From Edaphochlamys debaryana (lineage: Eukaryota; Chlorophyta; Chlorophyceae; Chlamydomonadales): 64,000 nucleotides of DNA. The notes under the pieces are model-generated. The model ran no database searches. It had not been told where the DNA came from and saw nothing but the letters and a program-made list of their open reading frames with translations. Shown in pieces: positions 48,301 to 58,551 of this stretch. The DNA lies in the NCBI GenBank assembly GCA_016858145.1, contig JAEHOE010000195.1:1-64000 (forward strand). Reading direction: 5' to 3'. The translations under genes were made by a program, and so were the position numbers. Numbering within the stretch: position 1 is the stretch's first letter; the number at the start of each line of letters is the position of its first letter.

Positions 48301-50145
48301 GGGTAATTGGCCGAAGGGCACGGGCACGTGGGCACGCGTGGGGCGCAGGTGCAGGCGCAAGCGGGAGTCGGGCCCGCGCGGGCCCAGGCGGCCATGGGGC
48401 CGGCCAGCTTGTCGTCGTGCTGGTCTGCAAAGCCTCGGGCACCCGCAGCCAGCATCCCTAATGCCCCCTCCTCTTCCCCTCCTCCCTCCTCTTCCCCTCC
48501 TTCCCCACCTCTCCAGGTGGGCGTGCGCCCCACCCGCATCTTCATCATCAACCCCAAGGGCCAGCTGCGCCAGCCCATGGACCACCTGCTGCACCCCCAC
48601 CTGCTGGCATCGGCGGCGGGAGCAGGGGGGGCGGGCTCAGCAGCGGGGGCGGGCTCAGCAGGGGGGGCGGGATCCCCGTCCGGACCCCCTCCGCCACCGC
48701 CACCGCCACCGCCACCCGCCTCGGCCCCCGCCCCCGCCACACCCGGCACGGCGGCCCCCGCCGGCGCTGGTGCGGCTGCTCAGCCCGGGGCGTCAGGGGC
48801 TGCCAGCGCACCGGCGCCCGGACCCGAGCCGGCGGATGCTGCTCCTGGCGGAGCCGCCCCGGCCCCGGCCCCGGCCCCGGCCCCGGGCGACCGCAGCGAC
48901 GCCTCGCCCCCACCCGCCTCCGCTTCCGCCTCCGCTGACCCCAGCTGCAGCCCCACCCCCGCCACCACCACCACCACGACCACCACCGCCCCCAGCCAGC
49001 CCAGCACCACCGACCCCAGCGGGGCCGCCAGCACCGCAGCCTCGAGGGAGCTGCCGCCGCCGCCGCCCTCCCCGCCACCCTCAGAGGCGGGTGCGGCTAC
49101 GGACACCGAGGCCGCGCCCACGCCCGCCGACGGCCCGACCCCCACCTCCGCCTCCGCCTCGGGCCCCGCCTCCGCCTCCGCCTCCAACCGCGACCTCTCC
49201 ACCATGTCCGCCCCGCCCAACCTGGGCGCGCCCGGCGGCGTGCTGGCGGCGGCGGAGAAGGCCGCCGCCGACAAGGCCGCCGCCGCCGCGGCGGCGCCGG
49301 CGCGCTCCGCCACCACGCTCGTCCGCGGCGCCGGCGCCGCCGCCGCCGCCGCCGCCTTCTCCCACTTCTCCCTGTCTGTCATCAACGACCTGGTCAACAC
49401 CATCTTCCCGCCCGTGGTGGACGGAGAGCCGCTGTCGCCCTCCGCCTCCACCTCCGCCTCGCCCTCGGCCCCGCCCAGCCGCAGCCCCAGCCTCGCGCCC
49501 GGCTCTCGGCCGGTCTCCCGGCCGGGCAGCGTCGGCGCGGGCGGCGCATCTGGGTCTGGATCTGGATCTGGCGCCGCCGGTGGCGGCGTGCTGGGCTGCA
49601 GCCCCGGGCCCGGGAGCGCGGCGCTGGACTCGGGGCCCGGGTCGGCGGACGGTGATGGCGATGGGGAGGGGGAGGCGCGGCGCGCCAGCGGTGAGAGCGA
49701 CCGCTCCGTCGGCAGTGCGGGTGTGGGCGGCGGCGGGGGTGAGGGGTTCGGGGGGTTTGGGGGGCGCGGCAGCGAGGAGGGCCGGGCCGGCGGCCAAGGC
49801 GCGGGCCAGAGCGGCGCTCCCGGCGGCGCCGAGGCCGCGGACAGCGCGGGCGCTGAGGAGGCCGCTGCCAGCGGCGGTGGCGACAGGGACGGCGGCGACA
49901 GCGGCGGCGGCCCGGCCGGCGCCTTGGGCGGTGGACGGCCGCGCAGCAGCAGCGATGGGCCGCCCGCGGAGGGCACCGCTGGGTCCAGCATGGAGCCTGG
50001 CCGGGAGCAGGCGGGCGATGGGCCGGCGGGGAGGGAGTCGGACCTGGCTTCTGGTAGCGCAGTGGGCGGGGCCCCGGGCGCGGGCGCCGTGATTGCGGCC
50101 GTGGCGGGAGGCCTCTCGGCAGCGGCCGTGCCTCAGTCTGCGTGA
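42309..50145 (+). CDS. PAH1: lipin-type phosphatidate phosphatase
   Basis: This Mg-dependent enzyme converts phosphatidate to diacylglycerol for triacylglycerol and membrane-lipid synthesis, acting at ER/nuclear membranes. Ten exons: 42309-42416, 42525-42654, 42757-42819, 43022-43102, 43426-43653, 43812-46908, 47204-47393, 47806-47945, 48138-48273 and 48517-50145; GT-AG, in frame, 1933 residues. The N-LIP domain (about 37-127) has [20 protein letters not shown] and the Gly of the family. The catalytic C-LIP domain starts near 1236: [20 protein letters not shown] holds the HAD motif DIDGT (about 1259-1263), then [31 protein letters not shown] and [20 protein letters not shown]. Plant enzymes are about 900-1000 residues. 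The surplus is a 1100-residue Ala/Gly/Pro/Ser region between the domains and a 450-residue C-terminal tail. [20 protein letters not shown], near the end of exon 6, is a conserved-looking island. Confidence 0.94.
44860..44956. repeat. GGGGCAGGGGCAGGAGCA coding repeat (Ala-Gly)n in the lipin gene
   Basis: Hexamers GGGGCA and GGAGCA are repeated about 16 times in frame, giving an alternating Ala-Gly tract in the disordered middle region. The tract does not break the frame. Confidence 0.93.
47455..47600. repeat. tandem repeat of about 32 bp (GATGTGGGTTGGGGTGGGAGGGG) in a lipin intron
   Basis: Four to five G-rich units occupy the intron between exons 7 and 8. The 3' end of the same intron is an almost pure C/T tract, so the two ends are complementary in character. 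Confidence 0.88.
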
Positions 50146-51400
50146 GGCCGTGACTGGGTGCACCTGGTGAAGGCTCGTGCTAGTGTACGGCAACAGTTGA
50201 AAAGGGTTGCGTTCAGAGTGAAGAGCGGGGAAGGATGAGAGTGCGTCGTCGACTACTCTAGCACCGGCGGGTTTTGCGAGGACTAGCAGGCAGCTTGCCC
50301 GAGAGAGGGGCGGCGTTGGTGCCGGTTTGCGGGGAGGTAACTTGCAGTGTGTGCAGCATTGAGCGTGACAGGGCGGCCGCCGCAATATGAGTTGGTGCAT
50401 CGGTTCGATGTAGAGCGGGCAACATGCATGACATGCCCGGCATACAGACAGTGCATACAGATGGCATACAGAGGCAGAAGGAGGAGGCTGTCTGTAGGTT
50501 CGAGGCACGTGAGACGAGAGGGGTCAGTGCGGAGAGAGATGGCGTTCAGAGGGAGGAGGAGGAGGCTGTCCCTAGTTCGAGGCACGTGAGACGAGAGGGG
50601 TCAGTGCGGAGAGTGTGGCGTTCAGAGGGCTCGACCGGATGGAGGGGTTGTGCAGGAGGAGCAGGGGCAGAGCTGAGTGTGCGGCATGCGTGCCGTCGGG
50701 TTGGCTGGCAGTGCTCCTGGACAGGGTGCCTTGCAGCCCTGCAGGCTGGCAGGGCTGGGCAGTGCGGGTCGCTGGGTGCGCGGGAGGGGCTGCGGCGAGG
50801 GAGGGCGGCGTTCGTGAGGAGGGGCTGAAGGAGGCCACCAGCCGCTTCGGGCGCTTCAGGCCTGGCAGGTCGGGTCGGCGGGAAGTTGAAGCAGGCAGAC
50901 TCCGACAGCGCCCAAAAGGTGCCTTGCGCTTGTGCTAGGGCGCTGAATGCCAGGCAGAGGAAAGCACAGCAGCCGCGACCTGTCTCGGGCGCATGTGCGG
51001 CCCTTGGGTCGCGTCAGCGCACATCGAGGTCGCGATTTCGCCCTAGGGCTCAGGACCCCGCCCCGCCCCGCAAGCCCGCTGCACATACCAACTCTCTGCA
51101 CCACACCGCAAGGCCTCACACTGCAGCCTGTCGTCGCGCCTCGGCTCGCCGGTGAGCGTCTCGGGATGCCGGCGATCACAATGCCCGCGGAACGCTGCGA
51201 GGCACGCCTGGTGCCTTAATCGCTCGCCCAGGCCCCTACATCGCATGCGACTAGACTCCCTGTGCTCACAAAGCGCGTCGAGATGCCAGACTATTGCCCT
51301 CTCCGGAGTCCTGACCTCGAGCTTCCTCCCCCGCCCCGGCGTCCTTGTGCTGCCCCGCCCCACAGCTCTCCCCCTCCCCTCCCCTTCACGCCGGGCCGCC
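50146..51400. other. intergenic between the lipin and HRDC genes
   Basis: This is the lipin 3' UTR and HRDC upstream region. It contains a two-copy tandem repeat (50490-50625). No coding segment with splice support was recognised. An upstream exon of the HRDC gene cannot be excluded. Confidence 0.45.
50490..50625. repeat. direct repeat of about 77 bp, two copies
   Basis: The string GGCACGTGAGACGAGAGGGG, followed by TCAGTGCGGAGAG and GGCGTTCAGAGG, occurs at about 50503 and again at about 50580. AGGAGGAGGCTGTC precedes both copies. Confidence 0.88.
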
Positions 51401-52161
51401 ATGCCGGACCGCAACTCCATGGCTCTGCGGGACGCGCTGTGGGAGTTCCGAAGGCAGCAGATGCACTATTGGGGCTACTGCAAGGCCTTTGTCGTGCTTC
51501 AGAACGCGATGATTGACGGCATCGTCGAGCAGCGGCCCAAGAGCCACAAGCAGCTGACCGAAGGTCAGGCCGAAACCTACAGTTGCCTTCATCTGTAGTC
51601 CTTTAGCCTACCCCCCCAGCTGCACCCGCTCAACTGTCCCCCACTAGCGTTCGGCTGAGATCCCAGCCGCCGCTCACACCGACCCGTGACCCTTCTGCCT
51701 GACCTCCCCCAGTCCCGGGCATAAAGGGCGGCCGTGCCGACAAGTACGGCAAGGGCATTCTGGAGCTGGTGGCGGCCTTTGACCCGGTCAACGGCCCGCG
51801 CCGCCACGAGGCCCCCACGGGCGCCAGCGCCGCCGCCGCCAAGCGCCGCAAGGCCAAAGAGGCAAAGGACGCCAGGACGGCCCTGGCGGCCCTGGCGGCC
51901 CTGGCGGCCGAGTCCGATGAGGAGGGGGCCTTCGAGGAGGAGGTGGTGGGGGTGGCGGTGGGGGTCGTCAAGGAGGAGGACGGGGAGGTGATGGAGGCGT
52001 TCAGCGCCGAGGCCGTGGTGGAGCGCAGGACCGAGGCCAAGGCGGGCCGCGCCGCCCGGGCGGCGGCGCGCGCGGCCGCGGCCGCCGCGCTGCCCCCGGC
52101 CCCCGCCACGCCGTCGCCCAGGAAGCGCACCCGCGCCCACGCCGCCGGAGAGCTCGAGTGA
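51401..52161 (+). CDS. small HRDC-domain protein
   Basis: Two exons, 51401-51563 and 51713-52161, joined by a GT-AG intron in phase 1, give 203 residues. Residues 7-75 or so have the pattern of an HRDC domain, the nucleic-acid-binding accessory domain of RecQ helicases and RNase D: LRDALWEFRRQQMHYWGYCK, then AFVVLQNAMIDGIVEQRPKS and KQLTEVPGIKGGRADKYGKG. The rest is Ala/Arg/Glu-rich with two acidic patches and ends in a basic PRKRTRAH stretch that could be a nuclear localisation signal. No helicase or exonuclease domain is encoded nearby on this strand, so it appears to stand alone. The ATG used is the one directly before the domain; in-frame upstream sequence is open, so a longer N-terminus from an unseen exon is possible. 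Confidence 0.7.
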
Positions 52162-54626
52162 GGGGTGGCGGCGGGAGCGGGCTGGCGGACGTGCTGGGCA
52201 GCTGGAGGGCTGACGGCGCAGGGGTATGCGTTCCAGGCTGGTGCAGGGCAAGGCGCGCACAGAGATGAAGCCCTGTTGCACGCAGCTATGGGTATGATCC
52301 GCGTATGAGCGGGCACGGTTGCAGCGCCGCGGGCTGCGCTCCGTGGGTGGGCGCCCTTACCTGTCAGTCGGGCCTGTCGCCGTTGCCGTTCTTGACTTCT
52401 TGTGCCTGGCACACGACACAATAACAAGGCACAGTTTGGCGTGTTGAGGGTTTCATGTGCACTAGGGAATACGATGCATGGTAGTGCAGGTAGGGGTGTT
52501 GAGACTACGTGAGCACGTTGAGACGTTGGGCAGTTTGGTGTGGGGCCCATTCGTGACAGCCATGGGAAGCCGTTGGTGACTTCCTCCCGCTCAGGACGCT
52601 GCAACCCAGCAGAGAATACCCCATGCCAGCGGCTGCTGCGCCCCTCACCGTTCCTGAGCTGCACACGAGCATGGCCCTACAGCACAGGCACCTCCTTGCG
52701 AGAGGAGCCTGTGCCCACGGCTGTCCTAGCCGAGGGTCCAGCAGCTGAGCGTGCAAGCGGCACCCGGCGGGGCGTTGCATATCACATTATCGTGAGGGCA
52801 CAGGCGGGGCTCCGGTCAGGGGCTGTGGGTTGTGACTCGGTGCAGGGCCGCATACGGTTGCCACCCTGAGTAGAAGAACATCAACCATGGGTGCATTCTT
52901 TGCCCCTACCGCCGCACCAGCTGCTCGTCTCCCGGCCCCCGGCCGGCTTGGTGCTTCGGACAGCCCGTTTCGCCCATAAACTGAACGTCTGCTTGAAACC
53001 CTGGGTGCGCTCTGATATACAGCCCAAAAGGCCGTTGGGCAGAAGTGTGTGAGCCGTCACCAATCATGCATGGGCCCCCCTAGGCCCCTACTGCTGGCCA
53101 ATGGACTGTACAGCGTTGGTGCGACGAAGAGTGTTCAAGCGATGCGCAGGGGCGGCCCCGCCAGTCAGGCAGAGCCGCAACGAAGCAGCAGATGGCCGTT
53201 CGCATCAGAGTGCAGAACTCAAAGGCGGCGGGAAGTTCATGCGTGCGCTGAGGCATGAGCCGTACTCCAAGGCGTTACGTAAGGGCGTCCCTCTCGAACC
53301 ACTGGGCTGCGCGGCGGCCTTGGCGGATGCGTGGCAGGACCGGATCGACCGGATTGGCCCTCAGTTGGCTGGCGGAACAGGGCGGACCACCCTCGGTGCA
53401 GAGCGGAATAGGGCCAGTGTGCGAGCTGCGAGGGGGGTGGACAGGATACCTGAAAGGCCTTGAGACGGGACTGGACGGGACCACTCGAGCTTGGTGCCCA
53501 TGTGCTTTCCTGTCAAGCCACGCCACTCACCAACTAACCGCTGCCGCCAGCCAAGGGCCCACGGCCCTTGGTACCAGGGGCTGGACTGCAGGCGGCGTTG
53601 AAGCGGGCGATGGGGGAGAGAGGTTGGAGAGAAGGACGAGCAGGAGAGAAGAGGAATGGACGGGTACGCCGCCTGAGAAGCCCGGGGGGCGCGGGGAAGG
53701 GCGCGGGATGGTAACGAAGCCGCGGGGGCGCGGAAGAGAGGGGGAAGGTCGCCGGGCGCGTGCCGACTGGCCGAGTCGTCGAGCCGGCTCGTCGCCGGGC
53801 TTGACCTCGACCATTCCGCCTAGCATATGCCCTGCATATGTAAATGACGGCAAGCTTAATGAGAACGTTCTGGCCCTTGGCTTCCGCGACGCACAGCCCT
53901 TCGAGCGCATGCGAGACATGCCGCCGTCACGCCCGCGGCGCAGCATCCTGACCATCCCGCGGTCAACCCCTTGATGAGATGTAACGTGAGGACCCAAGTT
54001 TAGAGCATTCCGGAAGCCCCCGCTTGCTGCGGGCTCGGCCGAGTCCGACGGGAAGAGCGGCCGGTAGCGCAGCGGGCGCCTGACATACCTGGCGTGTTCC
54101 AGCGCATACAGCTGTGATAGTACACTATCGGAAAGACAGATGCGTGTTTGCACGCGGCGCCAAACCCCGCCTTCCACACCTCGCCCCCCGCCCGTCACAC
54201 TGCTCGTCGGACTGCATCGGCAACCCCGCCCGCGGGCTAATGGGCTCTTGCGGGCGGTGCGATGCTGCATACTGAAATTCTTCCTTGCAGCGCATCACAT
54301 TCTATTCCGACCAAGCGTTGGCAGCTAGCCCGCTCGACACGAGTCCTTACCTTGCGTCCTTCTAACTCCTACATTTATTCGAGACACACACCGCTGCGCC
54401 TGGACCCGACTAGAGGCGAAGGCTACCTGTCCGCGCGTGGATTGGAGGCGCGGCTGCAGCGCTCAGGGACTGGAGGCCACCGGGTCTAGGAGCCAATTTC
54501 GCCTGGCCGCGAGCCCATCGCCCATAGCCGGCCCGTATTGAAGGTTTACACACAGAAGCTAATCCTGAGGTGCTCCGGACGCCAATCGCTGCCGCGCCAT
54601 ACTAGTTTTGAGGGAAGCGCGCCGAT
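52162..54626. other. intergenic, nothing recognised
   Basis: About 2.5 kb without a supportable gene. Open frames occur on both strands (for example 53101-53463 plus), but none has motifs, splice partners or a codon pattern unlike chance. It must contain the HRDC 3' UTR and the promoter of the kinase gene. Confidence 0.4.
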
Positions 54627-56241
54627 ATGCCGTCCGCGTTGTGTCACGCTCACGGCGAGCTCAAGGACCAACTACGACTTCCAACGTTCGGCAGCGAGGT
54701 GGGTGGGCAGCTGGGCCCCGGCGTATCGTTCGTTCGGGCCTGTTTACCGCGCCGCGCCGTGTAGCCGACCGTCCCGTTGTCTGGCGTTTGCACCGAGCTA
54801 TGGAGTCAACTTATCGCCCCGTGTCGCTCGCCTCGGCAGGAGTCGCTCGCCTCGTCGCGCGCCAGCCGCTTGTCGTCGCTTGCCGGCGAGCCCTACGAGA
54901 ACTACGTGGACAGCTCTGATAGCAGCGGCGACGACTCCCGTCCACACAGCTTCAGCCTTCCGCGCTGCGACTCTTCATCAATCCTCGGGCGAGCGGCCAG
55001 CTGCTCCGTCTCTGAGGTGCGTGACTGCTTTGAGTCAGAGGATAGGAGGGGACCGTGGCGGCAGGTAAGGGCCGCGTCTGGCGCCAGCGCACGTGGCCCT
55101 TCGCCTCGAGGTTTGAATCAGGGGGAACCATCCAGCAACGGCGGTCAGGTCCTAACTCACGCCCCTAACGCCCCCTCCACACACCCTCAGTTCCTCGCAG
55201 AGAGTGGTCTCGCCAGCTGCAAATCCTCCCGCCTCCTCGGCACGGGCGCCACCTGCTCCGTCCACCTAGTCACGATCCATCTTCCCTTCGGCGGGACCGT
55301 CACAGCGGCCCGCAAGACGCTGCCCCGGCACAGCGACCCGCACCTGCGCGCCAAGGACGACGGCCTGTTTGCTCGCGAGCTGGAGGGGCTGCGGGCGGGG
55401 TCCGCCAGTCCCTTCGTGGTGCGGCAGCTGGGCACGGCGGTGCATGACGACCGCTGCGAGCTGCTCCTGGAGCTGGCGGAGGGCAACACGCTCGAGCACG
55501 AGCTGGTGCGTGGGCGCCGGGCTTGGATGGGGCAGGGCCGGGGCAACAACTGTGAGCTAGATCGGAAGGGGCAGGCTCGCTTGCGCACAGTCTGTTGCGC
55601 ATTCTTTGCCCTGACGCCGGCCTCCACCCCATGACCCCCTTCAACCCTCCGCACAGAGCGAGGCCATGCGCCGCGTGCCGGGGCTGCCCACGGAGCCCAT
55701 CCTGCCGCTGCCCCGCCTCGCCGAGCTGGGCGCCAGCCTGCTCTCTGCACTCACCGCCTACCACCGCCAGCACTATGCGCACCTGGACGTTAAGCCCGCC
55801 AACGTGCTGCTCACCTCCTCGGGCCGCCTCATGCTGGGGGACGCGGGCTGCTGCCTGCACGTGGGCGAGGAGGGGCTCACGACGCTCACACTCGCGTCCG
55901 GCACGCCGCTGTTCGCCGCGCCGGAGCTCAAGGCGCCGCGGCGCCCCGGCCTCGCGCCGCCTGCCATCAGCACCGCCGCCGACATGTACTCTGTGGGGGT
56001 GCTGCTGGCGGTGGCGGTCGCGTTCCACCGGCAGACGGGCCGTGTGCTGGGCTTCTTGAGGGGCGACGTGCCGCTGCCCGAGTTCGTGCCGGCCCCGCTC
56101 AAGGAGCTGATCACGAGGCTCGTGGCCGCAGACCCCGCCGTGCGGCCGACGGCCGAGGAGGCCCTGGCGCACCCCTTCTTTGCTGGCGTGGACCTGGCAT
56201 CGCTGGAGCCGCGCAGGAGCAGCGCCGCGCCGCCGCAGTGA
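54627..56241 (+). CDS. protein kinase family protein with DAG in place of DFG
   Basis: Four exons: 54627-54698, 54840-55064, 55191-55505 and 55657-56241, giving 398 residues. The short first exon was chosen because it gives an ATG, a good gtgggt donor and the right phase; the domain exons are firmer. The kinase domain covers about 110-385: glycine loop LLGTGATCSV (114-123), AARKTL with Lys141, HLDVKPANV (catalytic Asp248, Lys250, Asn253), GDAG (265-268) where DFG is usual, GTPLFAAPELKAP, and AADMYSVGVLLAVAV. PTAEEALAHPFF closes the C-lobe. All catalytic residues are present except the Phe of DFG, so it may be active. The N-terminal 100 residues are Ser-rich and disordered. The family within the kinome was not recognised. 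Confidence 0.78.
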
Positions 56242-58551
56242 CCTGTCGGAAGCCAGGCGCTGGAAGGGCGGTGGTGGTGTGGGGGGCCGCGGAGGGCTTT
56301 GTGTCGAGGCCGGCGGGGGACCGCGCCGGTCTGCCGCTTGGTACGGCGAGCTAACGGCAAGCGGGATTCTTGACGGAGGATTCTTGCGCATGAAGATTCT
56401 TGGGGCCCCAGGTGCCATGCGTTGCACCGCGGGCGGCCGGTGCGGGGGCCGGCGGTGAGCTCGCGCGGCGGGCTGTGTGGGAAAGCAAGAAGCGTTGGCA
56501 GGGGTGGGTTGCGCGATGGCACTCCGATGGCACTGCCTCCGCGGGCAGGGGGGCTATCGATAGTGCGGTCGGGTCTGGTATGCATTCATGATCGACGGAA
56601 CGTTGCATGGGCAGGTCTCTTCTCTTATCCTATTCTCTTTGTGTGCTTCGTATTGCGGGCTGGCGGCTTCCTGCGGGGGCCTTTCTGTAGACTTCATGTG
56701 GGTCATGTACCCAGGGGCCGCGAGCAGCTCTCGCATTACGTGCGAGCCAGTTTTGTATCGCTCCCCCCAACTGCATGGGATGTGCCCCGCTTGGGCTTTG
56801 CGCGCCTGTGCGTGTCAAACGCGCACCATAGTGCCTGAGCATGATGTGACCGGGCATCTCCCTTGGACTTTACCGCTGATATCAGCACCTCCCCGTGATC
56901 GTGATGTACTTCATCTGATCTCATCCTCCTCTCTCTTTGCCTCTAATTAGCGCCGTTGCAACGTGCTTGACTCGCCGGCGTCTGTGCATGCACCTAGTTC
57001 GTTTCGCCACCACTGTTTTGCGCTGGTGCATGGTTTGTAGTCAAAGCGCTGGCTAGGCGATGTGGGTCGAGGGCTTCTGCGCTGCACGGTTGACTGGACT
57101 GGGGACTTTGGAGTGTTGGGCGACCTGTACCGGTATCAAGAGATAGCGAATGACGGATGGACATCTTGCAGACTGATTGACACGCACTCCCTTACCCTCT
57201 TGATGGCGGCTTACGTGTAACCCACTTCCTAACAGACATAGGACTGCGCTTCTGTGAGCATATCGTGGCAGTAAGCATCAGGCCTGCAGTAGACGCGTAG
57301 AGAGGTAGCGAGTTATGCATTGGGTTCTGCCCGGTCAAGGTGGTGTGGTTCGGGGCGGGTGGGCGGATGAGCGCTGCCTGCAGTTCCCGGTACTGTGGGG
57401 CATGATGCACGTATCCGGTGCAATGGGTGACTGGGTGTGTGCTTGCCCCCGGTGTGGCCCCCTGTCGACACCCACATGTTTAAGGTGTAAGCTGATTCCC
57501 CTTCACGGCTGATGCCCGGGCCCCTAACAGCCACACCGCAATCGGTCTTAAGCTTGCAGTCGCTGAGCCAGCATCAAGGCTTGCCGGGGTGGCGGCTCAT
57601 ACCTTATCACCCAAGCAGTAGCAGCCAGAGGTAGTGCAGATAACTGCGGGTGCGCCACACTACGGTATCCAAGTCTGAGGGGTGCCAGCACTTTGCACTA
57701 CAGAATCGGCTTGAGGGGTACCAACAGTTGTGCGGGCGGATGGTGAGTGCACCACGACGCCCTCTGGTCTCCGTGACATCGTGACTCCGCTTCTTCTCGG
57801 GTTGTTACACGGCACAGCTAACCTCGGCCCCCGCCCCTCACGCACTGTGAGCAGGCAGGACCCGGGGCACCGCTGGCCTGCGCCCTCCCGCCTCTGCCAG
57901 CTGCGCGCCGGCACGACGCAGGGGACAGAACAACTAGTCGCCACCGGACCGGTCAGTCCACACAAATGACGCTCATACCATACCAGAGTCACGCGTCTCT
58001 CTTCCCATGCTCCACACACTTCACACCAGCTGACAAGCGACACCAGCTCAAAACTGGGCGCGATGCGCAACGCACCGGATCGCGCCGAGCCATAGTGGCG
58101 AGCTTCAAACCCAAAAACGTTCGCCACGTGGCACCAAAACCCCAACCGCCACCGCGCATCCGTCCGCCTGCTCCAGCCCGCAAGCCCTCCAAACGGTGGC
58201 TCACGGACCTCACGGCCGCCTGCACCACGCCTCCCGCAGTGCTTGCCTCCGCCCCGCAGTCCACATCCTCCCAGAGCCGTCCCTGCTGCTCACGAGCTCC
58301 AGAGCGCAGCTCCAGCCGCCTGCCCAGCAGCTGTCACACGCGCAGCCAGCGGCCCAACGTACCGCCTCGCCGCGCGCGCTCCCAGCTCCGGACACAACGC
58401 GCACGCACTCCGCCGCCTCGCCTCGGCCCGAGCTGAGGACCCCTCATGCCCAGGCCCAGCCGCAGCGCGAGGCGCGCCAAGCGCAGCACGCAAGCCACGC
58501 CACGCCGTGCCCCGCCCCCCGGATCGGGGGCGGGGGCCAGGCGCAGGGCGC
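56242..58551. other. intergenic between convergent kinase and FBPase genes
   Basis: 2.3 kb of 3' flanking DNA. It is less GC-rich than the genes. Plus-strand TGTAA near 57216 and 57486 and minus-strand TGTAA at 57805-57809 could end the two transcripts. No coding segment was recognised. Confidence 0.45.
57805..57809 (-). terminator. TGTAA polyadenylation signal candidate for FBPase
   Basis: Minus-strand TGTAA lies about 745 bp beyond the FBPase stop, within the range of 3' UTR lengths in Chlamydomonas-type algae. Confidence 0.35.

Noticed and set aside
53101..53463. 120-residue plus-strand frame with balanced composition
   Set aside because: The segment EPYSKALRKGVPLEPLG looked protein-like, but there is no family, splice context or neighbour to support it.
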